A stretch of DNA of 64,000 nt from JAWSVE01 sp050633885 (GTDB lineage Bacteria > Pseudomonadota > Gammaproteobacteria > Pseudomonadales > Cellvibrionaceae): assembly GCA_050633885.1 (NCBI GenBank), contig JBOEHK010000005.1, positions 1 to 64,000 of the forward strand, read 5' to 3'. Shown one piece after another: positions 1 through 8,618 of the stretch (position 1 is the stretch's first letter; every line of letters starts with the position of its first letter). The notes under the pieces were generated by a model, which searched no databases, was not told where the DNA came from, and saw only the letters and a list, made by a program, of their open reading frames with translations. Made by a program: the position numbers and the translations under genes.

Positions 1-682
1 GTTTTTCTACAGTCTCAACGCCCACATAAAGGGCCGACTGAAGCGCAGCGTAAGGAGGTCCAGCGCAACGAAGTGGAGCGATTTTTGATGTGATTGTTAA
101 GCATGGGTAAAGCTCACTGGTGATACAGGAGCACGCAGCCCCAGCTTTGTAAAAAAAGAAAGTTACTGTTAGTGCGCGTATACCGCGAGCAGCTATTTCT
201 AGCATTGCATAGTCGTCGTCTGTGCTCTCTCTCCCTAACGTAGGATGAGCTATCTCTTTGTGCCCGATATATATAATCCGAGCTAGAGCTCCTTCGGCTT
301 CAGATTCTGGGCCTGGATAATAAGCTTTCACATTAGCTATTCTAACTTTTGAAAGGTTGCCTTGGTTATTTTCAAAGTCTTCAATGTAAAGATCGTCTGA
401 TCGCTTTACGTCACCTCTTTCCTTTAACTTAGATGGATTCTTAGGGTCGACCTTCAAACCAAGAAACTCTAGCAGAGCTCTCGCATTTACTATCCCTGCT
501 TCAATGGCCGGATTTGAATAAGCATTTGTGTTTCCGCGCATATTGAACTTCCCGTCAACGAAAACTTCTATCGGTTTTGGGCCGTCATCAAATGTCATTT
601 CGGTTAACGCATGATGTAATATATCGACCATACCTAGTCTATGGGGAATTATCCTTTCTATATACTCTTCCTTAGTTCTCAT
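1..682 (-). CDS. Cassette 3 hypothetical protein, open at the window edge
   Basis: This ORF starts at an ATG 8 bases inside cassette 3 (protein begins MRTKEEYIERIIPHRLGMVD) and stays open to base 1, so it is partial. The first ~185 codons look like a soluble mixed alpha/beta protein that I do not recognise. The reading frame then runs straight through the attC at 13-102, which is odd because cassette genes normally stop in or near R''. Another frame after a T7 run (on the minus strand near 150-160) would end at the TAA inside R'' GCTTAAC. Either the gene is frameshifted in that homopolymer or it truly reads through. No clear Shine-Dalgarno sequence is seen. Confidence 0.55.
   Translation of the reverse strand, partial: MRTKEEYIERIIPHRLGMVDILHHALTEMTFDDGPKPIEVFVDGKFNMRGNTNAYSNPAIEAGIVNARALLEFLGLKVDPKNPSKLKERGDVKRSDDLYIEDFENNQGNLSKVRIANVKAYYPGPESEAEGALARIIYIGHKEIAHPTLGRESTDDDYAMLEIAARGIRALTVTFFFYKAGAACSCITSELYPCLTITSKIAPLRCAGPPYAALQSALYVGVETVEK
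13..102 (-). repeat. attC site of cassette 3
   Basis: On the minus strand the site runs from R'' GCTTAAC (96-102) to L'/R' GGGCG-TTGAGA (R' at 13-19). The middle shares blocks with the next attC, such as CTGGAC, TACGCT and CGCTTC, so both belong to one attC family. The last six bases of R' belong to the following cassette, which explains why they do not pair with R''. Confidence 0.75.
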
Positions 683-689
683 AATTATT

Positions 690-786
690 GCTTAACGCCG
701 CCAACACAGGCGGCCGAAGCGTAGCGTAGGCCGTCCAGTGCAATGCGTTTTTCTGCATTGCACGATTGTGCTTGGCCTTGTTATGT
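690..786 (-). repeat. attC site of cassette 2
   Basis: This is a VCR-like attC of about 97 bp read on the minus strand: R''/L'' ACATAACAAGGCC, a variable stem with the near-perfect pair GTGCAATGCG and GCATTGCAC, then L'/R' GGCGGCGTTAAGC. The stop codon of the cassette 2 gene (781-783) lies inside R'', which is typical of cassettes. Confidence 0.85.
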
Positions 787-1170
787 GTTTACGTCGCTGA
801 GCCATTCTTCGAACCATTCAACTGGTAGTTGGACTTCAGAATACTTTAATTTTTGTAGCTGATCCAAGCTATATGTATTTGACAAGAACATATCCCACTG
901 AGCATCGACGTCAGCTGCAACGTCAATTATTTTTGGATCAAGACCACTGTCGTGCTCTTCACTTGCCAAATGAAAGCTATCACACCAATGGGCAATTTCT
1001 TGGTGACTATAATCGGAATCTTCTTGATTAATACCCCAGCCAAGAACGGTGACCATTGACCCTTTTGTAAATGGTAAGTCAATTTCTTTGCAGGCACTCT
1101 CGACCCAAGAACCTACATATTGATTCCTACCACTCTTTTTCTTGTCAGGTTTAAACTCAAATCTGGACAT
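781..1170 (-). CDS. Cassette 2 hypothetical protein
   Basis: A 129-residue acidic protein beginning MSRFEFKPDKKKSGRNQYVG. I chose the ATG at 1170 because it lies just inside the cassette boundary (GTTATGT at 1180-1186). The longer ORF start at 1203 lies outside the mobile unit, in a palindrome. The sequence is rich in Asp, Glu and Trp and has no signal peptide or membrane segment. I recognise no family, as is usual for integron cassettes. No Shine-Dalgarno sequence is visible, so translation may be weak or coupled. Confidence 0.7.
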   Translation of the reverse strand: MSRFEFKPDKKKSGRNQYVGSWVESACKEIDLPFTKGSMVTVLGWGINQEDSDYSHQEIAHWCDSFHLASEEHDSGLDPKIIDVAADVDAQWDMFLSNTYSLDQLQKLKYSEVQLPVEWFEEWLSDVNT

Positions 1171-1200
1171 GGTTTTTACACATAACAGTTTAATATATGT

Positions 1201-1278
1201 CATGGGTACATGTAGCCATTCTGTCTATATCTAGACAGAAATGTACACATGTAGGCAGAATGCCTACATATACCCATG
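1201..1278. repeat. 78-bp compound imperfect palindrome between cassettes 1 and 2
   Basis: Outer arms CATGGGTA (1201-1208) and TACCCATG (1271-1278) continue inward as an imperfect repeat of about 30 bp. Two perfect smaller hairpins sit inside: TTCTGTCTA/TAGACAGAA (1219-1227/1232-1240) and ATGTAGGC/GCCTACAT (1249-1256/1262-1269). It occupies the place where the attC of cassette 1 should be but lacks the usual GGCG...GTT arm. It could be a degenerate or unusual attC, or an inserted palindromic element. Confidence 0.7.
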
Positions 1279-1298
1279 CGACGTATTTCTGAAAATGT

Positions 1299-1679
1299 CT
1301 ATCGGTTAACATTTTCAGCTCTAAAATTTATGATCCGTCCTTTGAAACCAATTTTGATTGCAGACTTGTAGCTCATCACCCAATGTTTCTTACTTGGATC
1401 CCACCGAGCACCGGCTGCTTTTGCTTTCATTTTCACTTGATCTTCGTGATAACCGATCCTAACAATAACAGCAGCACGGGATCTTGCTTCAAGATATCCT
1501 TTCTGCTGACGATTCTTACTCATCCTTGGTCGTTCATCAACTACAACTTCGACAGTTGTCAGTATTAATCCCCTATCTTCGTCATCTCTGTAGCGGACCG
1601 CATATAGCATGTCGCCCCATTCATCTAAAAATCTTAAACTTCCTTGCTCTCCCGCCGGTATCGTCTTTATCACTTTCAT
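1299..1679 (-). CDS. Cassette 1 protein, DUF5710-like C-terminal segment
   Basis: A 126-residue basic protein next to attI, the position best expressed from an integron promoter. It has a strong ribosome binding site (AGGAG, 7 bases before the ATG at 1679). Residues 77-105 read VKMKAKAAGARWDPSKKHWV, which resembles the short DUF5710 motif (alpha helix then GARWDxxxKxW) found in many mobile-element proteins, often with nucleic-acid-processing domains. The function here is unknown. No signal peptide or membrane segment is present. The family link is from memory and moderate. Confidence 0.75.
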   Translation of the reverse strand: MKVIKTIPAGEQGSLRFLDEWGDMLYAVRYRDDEDRGLILTTVEVVVDERPRMSKNRQQKGYLEARSRAAVIVRIGYHEDQVKMKAKAAGARWDPSKKHWVMSYKSAIKIGFKGRIINFRAENVNR

Positions 1680-1777
1680 TAAATACTCCTTGTTATTGTT
1701 TCCAATTTGTCTGCTTGCAGATCAACAGAATACTGTTAATATATACAGCTTAATAACATAACAACGAGAACCTAGCA
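1680..1777. promoter_or_regulatory. attI region and intI promoter
   Basis: This stretch between cassette 1 and intI must contain attI. A possible intI promoter on the plus strand is TTGCAG (1715-1720) with TAATAT/AATATA near 1737-1743, overlapped by the LexA box. GTTATGT on the minus strand (1756-1762) equals the R' core of cassette 2 and is one candidate crossover. The attI point stays unresolved. Confidence 0.5.
1731..1750. promoter_or_regulatory. LexA (SOS) box of intI
   Basis: The sequence TACTGTTAATATATACAGCT contains CTG-N10-CAG with an A/T-rich core, matching the gammaproteobacterial LexA consensus. It overlaps the predicted -10 of intI, as known for other integron integrases, so cassette recombination is expected to be induced by DNA damage. 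Confidence 0.85.
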
Positions 1778-2851
1778 ATGGACGCTAAATGGGTTAAGGA
1801 CAACCGGCACCATCAAAATAATTTTTCGGAAAGAAATTTTCACTCTCCTGCTACACCACAATTTATAGATGATGTCCCGCCGCCAATCCCTTCCAAACCC
1901 ACTCGCCTACTTGATCAAGTACGTTTATTTCTTCGCAAAACGGGAAAAAGCTATTCGACAGAAAAAACATATATTTATTGGATTAAACATTTTATTCGCT
2001 TTTGTAAAAAAGCCCATCCAAAAGATCGAGGCGCTGAAGATGTAACAGAGTTTCTAACGTATTTAACAACGCAACGGAATGTATCGGTAAACACGCAAAA
2101 AACTGCTTTGAATGCCCTTTCATTTTTATACAATCAATTTTTAGATCAGCCTCTTGGCGAACTAGTCTTTAAATATGCGAAACGTCCACCACGAATACCG
2201 ACTGTGTTTTCACACGAGGAAGCAAAACTGATTATTGAAAATTTACAATCGACCCCGCAATTAATTGCGCAGTTATTTTATGGTTCCGGACTTAGAATTT
2301 CGGAAGCCGTTAGGCTAAGGATTAAAGATATTGATTTAGCCATGTATTACATTATTGTCCGTGACGGCAAAGGCAATAAAGATAGAACGACATTACTACC
2401 AAAATCACTGAGCACTAAACTCTTGGCGCAAATTGAACGGGTAAAGATTCAACACCAAAAAGATCTCGAAGCAAACGTAGGGGCTGTTTATTTACCTAAC
2501 GCGCTTGCGCGCAAGTATCCGAATTACTCTAAAGAACTCGGCTGGCAATATTTATTTCCGTCATCTTCACTATCGGTAGATCCAAGAGCGGGTGTTGAAC
2601 GACGTCATCATGTTTATAGACAATCAATTCAGCGCCAAGTCCATAACGCCATACGAAAAGCGGGCATCCATAAACAAGCGAGCTGTCATACCTTTAGACA
2701 TTCATTCGCTACGCGTTTATTGCAAAAAGGTTATGACCTACGAAAAATTCAACAGCTGATGGGACACAGTGATATAAAAACAACAGAAATATATTTACAC
2801 GTATTGGAAGAAATTGGCGGCTGGGTTGTTAGCCCTATGGATGAAGACTGA
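1778..2851 (+). CDS. intI: Integron integrase IntI
   Basis: A 357-residue tyrosine recombinase that inserts and excises cassettes at attI and attC. The core-binding domain spans about 43-135 (RLFLRKTGKSYSTEKTY) and the catalytic domain about 140-345. Catalytic residues are R173 (GSGLRISE), K198, H304 and R307 (HTFRHSF), H330 (MGHSD) and Y339. The IntI-specific insertion is present around 225-280 (ALARKYPN, GWQYLFPS), which separates it from XerC/D. The N-terminus is about 35 residues longer than many IntI proteins. A weak GAGAA lies upstream of the ATG. It diverges from the cassettes and is preceded by a LexA box. All catalytic residues are present, so it is probably active. Confidence 0.95.
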   Translation: MDAKWVKDNRHHQNNFSERNFHSPATPQFIDDVPPPIPSKPTRLLDQVRLFLRKTGKSYSTEKTYIYWIKHFIRFCKKAHPKDRGAEDVTEFLTYLTTQRNVSVNTQKTALNALSFLYNQFLDQPLGELVFKYAKRPPRIPTVFSHEEAKLIIENLQSTPQLIAQLFYGSGLRISEAVRLRIKDIDLAMYYIIVRDGKGNKDRTTLLPKSLSTKLLAQIERVKIQHQKDLEANVGAVYLPNALARKYPNYSKELGWQYLFPSSSLSVDPRAGVERRHHVYRQSIQRQVHNAIRKAGIHKQASCHTFRHSFATRLLQKGYDLRKIQQLMGHSDIKTTEIYLHVLEEIGGWVVSPMDED

Positions 2852-2972
2852 TTTCTAGAACCGCCACTATTGAATACTATTTTTAACGGGATATTTTATA
2901 AAAAAAACGGAATTACAAAATTTATTATGCGATGACAGTACAACTAAAGATGAGTATTTTGAAATTAGAAGT

Positions 2973-3236
2973 ATGTTACCTCAGCAAACTATGCGCGTTT
3001 TATGGGATGGGTTTTCAAATGCTGTCGATCATGCCGAAACAACAAAAGAATATTTTGATGTTCATGTAGCCCACCAAATGTATTCAACCTTAGTTAATGC
3101 CGCTGTTGACCTGCCGGAGCTTCAAGCTGATTATTGGATTGGTCGCGCAGATGACTATCTACCTGATTTTTGGTGTGTATGGATGCGGTGGCTAGATCAA
3201 CAAAAGACTTCATCTCGAATTTTGACTCCGTCATAA
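2973..3236 (+). CDS. Short hypothetical protein, possibly a 5'-truncated remnant
   Basis: 87 residues from the ATG (MLPQQTMRVLWDGFSNAVDH), Trp- and Asp-rich, with no recognised family. The frame stays open upstream to a TGA at 2871-2873. Those extra codons (ELQNLLCDDSTTKDEYFEIRS) look coding but lack a start, and no good ribosome binding site precedes 2973. It may be the tail of a larger gene cut off at the edge of the integron, or a gene using an unusual start. An A8 run at 2900-2907 is another possible cause of a broken frame. Confidence 0.45.
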   Translation: MLPQQTMRVLWDGFSNAVDHAETTKEYFDVHVAHQMYSTLVNAAVDLPELQADYWIGRADDYLPDFWCVWMRWLDQQKTSSRILTPS

Positions 3237-3288
3237 GCAAAGGCTATTTTTTGAAAATTGCTTTAAGCAAAACTTTTAAAAAGTTAGC

Positions 3289-4140
3289 TTAAAAACCTCT
3301 GCGCCCACGACGACTAGAGATGCCGATTGGGCCTCGCTCTACGGTGAGTTGAACAACTGAGCCATTTCGCATCACATCAACAACTACCGATGATCCTTTT
3401 TCTCCCTGAACAGTTACTTTATTTAATTCAGAAAAATTAAATACACGTTGACCGCTATACCGTAAAATTTCATCACCCGCTTGTAGACCGGCATAAGCAG
3501 CTGGCGAATTATCGAGAACTTGATTGACACGAACACTGGTTGCACGACCATTCGCTGCTAAATATTTTTCATAATCTTGATCGCCAAGCTCAGCTCTGAT
3601 TGGGTTATCGGCCACTAAATCAAACTTTTCTGGGTCTTGTAAATACGCTTGGTGTTGTCTTTCCCATCGATCGTTTAAATTATTAAATTGCACCTCTTTT
3701 TCTTTTCTGACAATCCAATCTGCTTGATCGCTAGCGAAACCGGCTTCTTCTAAACGTGAAATCCGTCGAGAGGGATCATTACGCGCTTGCATTCGCTGAA
3801 GATAAGCCTCTCTTCTCGCTTCCCGAGACTCGGCAACTTCCTCTTTTGACTCTGCAACTGCTTCACTGATTTCTTCCAGCTCATCAACACCACCAAAATC
3901 ATTGCCAGAAAATCCTTCTGAAAAATTATTTCTCTCAGAAGAATTTAATTGGCCGATAACAAGCTCTAACTCTTCTCGCTTTTCTTTTTCTTCTTGTAGC
4001 TGTTCTTCAAGTAACAACAATCGCTGAGACAATTGACTCATTGTCATCTCTTCGGAATCATTTTGACTGGAACGCAAATAAACATTCATCCCGACCACTA
4101 AAAAAACAACTATTGCAATAACAGTGAGTAATTTAGCCAT
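3289..4140 (-). CDS. Membrane-anchored PDZ-domain protein
   Basis: 283 residues. One N-terminal membrane helix (5-22) is followed by a coiled coil (about 32-70), an acidic/charged linker with a second helix-rich segment (85-165), and a C-terminal PDZ domain (about 195-272, RVNQVLDNSPAAYAGLQAGD...ILRYSG). The tail is Arg-rich (SSRRGRRGF). PDZ domains of this type bind exposed C-termini in the periplasm, but no protease domain is attached, so it is more likely an adaptor or scaffold. A single gene, convergent with the remnant at 2973 and downstream of purL on the same strand. Confidence 0.8.
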   Translation of the reverse strand: MAKLLTVIAIVVFLVVGMNVYLRSSQNDSEEMTMSQLSQRLLLLEEQLQEEKEKREELELVIGQLNSSERNNFSEGFSGNDFGGVDELEEISEAVAESKEEVAESREARREAYLQRMQARNDPSRRISRLEEAGFASDQADWIVRKEKEVQFNNLNDRWERQHQAYLQDPEKFDLVADNPIRAELGDQDYEKYLAANGRATSVRVNQVLDNSPAAYAGLQAGDEILRYSGQRVFNFSELNKVTVQGEKGSSVVVDVMRNGSVVQLTVERGPIGISSRRGRRGF

Positions 4141-4214
4141 CGGTGATTCCTCTTAATTATTTAATATCATTGAGAGAACTGAATACTTTAACCCAAGAAA
4201 AACTATTTCAGCTA

Positions 4215-7200
4215 TTAACTAGAAAAAACGCGAGCGTTTCTAAACATGCGCATCCATGGGCTGTCTTCTGTCCAGTCATCTGGTCGCCAAGAATTATTAA
4301 CGGCACGAAATACCCGCTCTGGATGCGGCATCATAATCGTCGCTCGCCCATCACGCGTTGTTAAACCTGTGATACCTTTTGGTGACCCGTTAGGGTTCGT
4401 AGGATAAATTTCAGTGACGTTAATATCATGATCTACAAATCGCATAGACACTAAACCACTACTATCGCATTGCGACAACGCTGAATCATTTTTAAATTCT
4501 GCACGGCCTTCACCATGAGCAACGGCTACCGGCATATGCGATCCAGCCATTCCGCTCAATAAAACAGACGGTGACTCTTGGATTTTGACCAAACTAAATC
4601 GAGATTCAAATTGTTCTGAATTATTTTTAACAAACCGCGACCAATGCTCTGCGCCAGGAATGAGTTCTTTAATTGTCGACATCATTTGACAACCATTACA
4701 CACACCTAAGCTAAACGTATTGTCTCGATGGAAAAAAGTTTGGAATTCATCTCGCACTTTTTCGTTAAACAAAACCGTTTTTGCCCAACCTTCGCCTGCC
4801 CCCAAAACATCGCCATAAGAAAATCCACCACAAACGACTAGCCCACGATAATCTTGGAGAGAAACTCGCCCAGCTAACAAATCACTCATGTGCACGTCGA
4901 TTGAATCAAAGCCAGCACGATCAAAACTGGCTGCCATTTCAACGTGACTATTGACGCCCTGCTCTCTCAATACCGCAATTTTTGGTTTAACGCCTTTATT
5001 AATAAAAGGAGCCGCAATATCTTCATTCAAGTCATAGGTTAAATTAACTGACAAGCCCGCATCTGATTTTAAAATTTGGTTATTTTCTTGAAGAGCAGCT
5101 TCGGGGTTATCGCGTAACGATTGAATCCTAAAACTGGTTTCAGCCCATAATTTTTCTAAGCTTGAACGATGGCTTTCATACAGTGTTGTTTTGTCAGCCC
5201 GAATAATAAAGCTTTCTTGTTTTGTTACACGACCTAATGCGATCAACACTTCTTTAATATTGTGCTGAGCAAAACATTGCTGAACATTTTTGATATTTTT
5301 TTCAAGAACCTGAATCACGCCGCCAAGCTCTTCATTAAATAAAGCAGAAAGAACAGCCGCATTATTATTTGATGAACTAAAGCTTGCGATATCAACATCA
5401 ACACCGCAACGACCCGCAAAACTCATTTCGGCTAATGTCGTGAATAAACCGCCGTCAGATCGATCATGATAAGCAACGATCCAACCATTATGCAAACACG
5501 CCTGCATCGCAGTAAAAAAATCTTTTAGTGTTTGCGCACTTTCAACATCCGCAGGTTCGTCACCCATCTCGTTAAAGACTTGCGCAAGAATAGAAGCGCC
5601 GAGTCGTTGTTTACCTTTTGCTAAATCGATAAACAGTAATTGTGATTCACCAAGATCTGTTCGCAATTGCGGCGTTACCGTTTTACGCACATCACTCACG
5701 GGTGAGAATGCTGTAATCACCACTGACATGGGGGCGGTGACTGATTTATCTTCACCACTTTCCGATTGCCATGCCGTTCGCATAGACATGGAGTCTTTGC
5801 CGACAGGAATGGTTAAACCTAACTCTGGGCACAACTCCATGCCAATGGTTTCGACGGTACGAAATAATTTTTCATCTTCGCCCGGCTGACCTGCTGCACA
5901 CATCCAGTTTGCCGAAAGTTTTATATCGGATATTTTTTCAATGTTTGTTGCAACAATATTCGTTATCGATTCGGCGATTGCCATTCGACCCGATGCAGGC
6001 GCATTTAATAACGCGGACGGCGTACGCTCGCCCATCGCCATCGCTTCACCACAGAAGGAATCATAAGAAACAGTAGTGACAGCACAATCTGCAACGGGGA
6101 CTTGCCATGGGCCAACCATTTGATCACGAGCAACCTGCCCTGTCACAAAGCGATCGCCAATCGTGATTAAAAACTTTTTACTCGCTACGGATGGATGCTG
6201 CAAAACACGCTCCACCGCTTCATTCAGGTTTATTTCCGAGCAATTAAATGCCGTTGTCTTGCCGTAATAAGTTTCGGCAGAGCGATGCATTTTGGGTGGC
6301 TTACCAAATAAAACCGGCATCGGTAAATCGATGGGTTTACTGTCAAAGTGTTTGTCGTTGACAACGATTGTTTTTTCTTCTGTTGATGTTCCGACTACCG
6401 CAAAAGGACATCGCTCGCGTTGGCAAATTTCTTCAAATTTTTGAATATCTTTCTTCTGAACCGCCAACACATAACGCTCTTGTGATTCATTACACCAAAT
6501 TTCTAACGGGCTCATACCTGGTTCGTCGTTGGGCACATTGCGCAATTCGAATGTACCACCACAGCCACCATCTTTTACCAATTCCGGAAATGCATTCGAC
6601 AAACCACCAGCGCCAACATCATGGATAAACGCGATAGGATTGTTATTCCCCATCTGCCAGCATTGATCGATCACTTCTTGGCAGCGTCTTTCCATTTCTG
6701 GGTTTTGTCTCTGGACCGAGGCAAAATCTAAATCTTCACTGGAGCTTCCTGACGTCATTGATGACGCAGCACCCCCACCCAAACCAATTAACATGGCAGG
6801 GCCACCCAAAACAATTAATTGGTGACCCGGTGAAAATTCTGGTTTATCGACATGCTCTTCTTTTATGTTGCCGTAACCACCTGCCAACATGATGGGCTTA
6901 TGATATCCGCGGCGCTCTCCTGCAAAGTTTTCTTCGAATGTTCTGAAGTAACCGCAAATGTTTGGTCGACCAAATTCATTATTAAACGCGGCTCCGCCAA
7001 TGGGACCTTCGAGCATAATATCTAAAGCGCTAACGATACGATTAGGTTTTCCGTAATCAATTTCCCACGGTTGTTGGAAATCAGGAATTTGTAAATTCGA
7101 CACCGTAAAACCGGTTAAACCTACTTTTGGTTTTGATCCTCGTCCAACCGCGCCTTCATCTCGAATCTCTCCGCCGGAACCCGTTCCCGCGCCTGAAAAT

Positions 7201-8114
7201 GGCGAGATGGCGGTTGGGTGATTATGTGTCTCAACTTTCATTAACAAATGAATGGGTTCTTGATGATAACCGTAAGCTTTGGTTTCGGGATTGGGATAAA
7301 AACGCCCCGCTGTATTGCCGACAACCACTGCCGCATTATCTGAGTAAGCAGACAAAACGTCTTCGCCACCGACTTCATTGGTATTTTTAATCATTTTAAA
7401 TAATGACAAATTTTCATCGTTGCCGTTAATCGTCCAACTCGCATTGAAAATTTTATGTCGACAATGTTCTGAGTTTGCTTGTGCAAACATCATTAATTCC
7501 ACATCAATAGGATTGCGTTTTAACTCTTGATAACTCGTCATGAGGTAGTCGATTTCATCATCGGCTAGCGCTAAACCTAACCGACTATTTGCATCGACAA
7601 GTGCTTGTCGCCCTCCCGCTACAATATCAATGCTCTCGGCTTGTTTAGGTTTTTCTTCTTTGAATAAATGAGATAACTCCGATAAGTCGAAAAAAACATC
7701 TTCAACCATTCGGTCATGCAAGTAGCTAACAACCTCTGTATTTATCTGTACAGCTTTACTGTAAACAGTGAACACCACTCCACGCTCAATCCGAGAAACT
7801 TCGGTCAATCCCACATTGTGAGCAATATCGGTTGCTTTAGATGACCATGGAGAAATGGTTCCGACTCTTGGCACAATGACATACTGTTTTTCACTGGCAA
7901 TATGGATAGGAGCGGGCTGTTCATTGATCGTAGGCCCATATTCAAGTAATCGCTCTAAAGTACGATGTTTGTCATCGGATAAGGAGTCTACACCCACTAA
8001 ATGCACATATTGGGAAGAGACAGCAATAATCTCTTGATCAATAAGCTGAAGCTGGGAAAGCAGTTTTTGAGTACGAAAATCGGAGAGAGCGGGCGCGCCG
8101 AGCAAGGTCAGCAT
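4215..8114 (-). CDS. purL: Phosphoribosylformylglycinamidine synthase
   Basis: 1299 residues, the full length of the large single-chain PurL of proteobacteria. It makes FGAM from FGAR, glutamine and ATP, the fourth step of de novo purine synthesis, in the cytoplasm. The synthetase core has signatures such as VETHNHPTAISPF and GRGSKPKVGLTGF. The C-terminal class I glutaminase domain (from about 1040) has its Cys in LGVCNGCQMM and His/Glu in MPHPERVFR. GAGGTGATC precedes the ATG at 8114. It sits beside mltF and tadA as in many gammaproteobacteria. No frameshift is seen. Confidence 0.97.
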   Translation of the reverse strand: MLTLLGAPALSDFRTQKLLSQLQLIDQEIIAVSSQYVHLVGVDSLSDDKHRTLERLLEYGPTINEQPAPIHIASEKQYVIVPRVGTISPWSSKATDIAHNVGLTEVSRIERGVVFTVYSKAVQINTEVVSYLHDRMVEDVFFDLSELSHLFKEEKPKQAESIDIVAGGRQALVDANSRLGLALADDEIDYLMTSYQELKRNPIDVELMMFAQANSEHCRHKIFNASWTINGNDENLSLFKMIKNTNEVGGEDVLSAYSDNAAVVVGNTAGRFYPNPETKAYGYHQEPIHLLMKVETHNHPTAISPFSGAGTGSGGEIRDEGAVGRGSKPKVGLTGFTVSNLQIPDFQQPWEIDYGKPNRIVSALDIMLEGPIGGAAFNNEFGRPNICGYFRTFEENFAGERRGYHKPIMLAGGYGNIKEEHVDKPEFSPGHQLIVLGGPAMLIGLGGGAASSMTSGSSSEDLDFASVQRQNPEMERRCQEVIDQCWQMGNNNPIAFIHDVGAGGLSNAFPELVKDGGCGGTFELRNVPNDEPGMSPLEIWCNESQERYVLAVQKKDIQKFEEICQRERCPFAVVGTSTEEKTIVVNDKHFDSKPIDLPMPVLFGKPPKMHRSAETYYGKTTAFNCSEINLNEAVERVLQHPSVASKKFLITIGDRFVTGQVARDQMVGPWQVPVADCAVTTVSYDSFCGEAMAMGERTPSALLNAPASGRMAIAESITNIVATNIEKISDIKLSANWMCAAGQPGEDEKLFRTVETIGMELCPELGLTIPVGKDSMSMRTAWQSESGEDKSVTAPMSVVITAFSPVSDVRKTVTPQLRTDLGESQLLFIDLAKGKQRLGASILAQVFNEMGDEPADVESAQTLKDFFTAMQACLHNGWIVAYHDRSDGGLFTTLAEMSFAGRCGVDVDIASFSSSNNNAAVLSALFNEELGGVIQVLEKNIKNVQQCFAQHNIKEVLIALGRVTKQESFIIRADKTTLYESHRSSLEKLWAETSFRIQSLRDNPEAALQENNQILKSDAGLSVNLTYDLNEDIAAPFINKGVKPKIAVLREQGVNSHVEMAASFDRAGFDSIDVHMSDLLAGRVSLQDYRGLVVCGGFSYGDVLGAGEGWAKTVLFNEKVRDEFQTFFHRDNTFSLGVCNGCQMMSTIKELIPGAEHWSRFVKNNSEQFESRFSLVKIQESPSVLLSGMAGSHMPVAVAHGEGRAEFKNDSALSQCDSSGLVSMRFVDHDINVTEIYPTNPNGSPKGITGLTTRDGRATIMMPHPERVFRAVNNSWRPDDWTEDSPWMRMFRNARVFSS

Positions 8115-8618
8115 ATTAGTCTGATCACCTCAAGGTTGAATCTAAAATGGAAAGTTCTCAACATTCTAAAGGATGCGAGAAAAAAGAGGCGTCATTGTAC
8201 TGGATAGCTCTCAACAAGGCAGCAATATCAGTAAAATCTCATGACAAACCTTTAAATTGTGTTTTGTAAGTATTCTTTACGACTTAAAACACCTCCATAA
8301 CGAGTATTTGGGGAAATTATATAAGGACATTTTTTCACTTAAAAGAGAAATACCGATATATAAATCTCGACATATAACCTAAAACGTACAAATATCGTAA
8401 AATTATCACCCAATCGAACAACACCTTCCTTTTTCCATACTATACTTATTTGTGTAATACAAGCTAGTTACAGAGGAACGAAAACGGTAAAATCACGTTC
8501 TAATTAGCATTCGTAAGATGGCTACTATTTGGGGTGTTTGTGGTAACTGAATCAAACAGCAAACGGGATCAAGCCCCCAGCCATTGACCCTACCATGAGA
8601 TGTCAGCCAGGAAGGCAA
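8115..8618. other. Intergenic region between purL and mltF
   Basis: About 500 bp of A/T-rich sequence between divergent genes. It must hold both promoters. A TATACT near 8450 is a possible -10 for mltF without a good -35. I see no PurR-like operator, RNA gene or repeat. Confidence 0.4.

Larger units (their letters stand above)
1..2851. mobile_element. Integrase end of a chromosomal integron (intI, attI region, three cassettes)
   Basis: An IntI-type integrase reads rightward, and three ORFs on the opposite strand read away from it, which is the standard integron layout. Two clear attC sites separate cassettes 2, 3 and the start of a fourth. Cassette boundaries are self-consistent. Cassette 2 (696-1185) starts TTATGT and carries R'' ACATAAC. 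Cassette 3 (19-695) starts TTAAGC and carries R'' GCTTAAC. In each case the 5' end preceded by G is the exact complement of R'', as required of an excised circle. The array continues beyond position 1. The attI crossover lies somewhere in 1680-1777 but I could not fix it to the base. Confidence 0.85.

Noticed and set aside
1778..2851. XerC/XerD or phage integrase
   Set aside because: The IntI-specific insertion and flanking attC sites identify an integron integrase.
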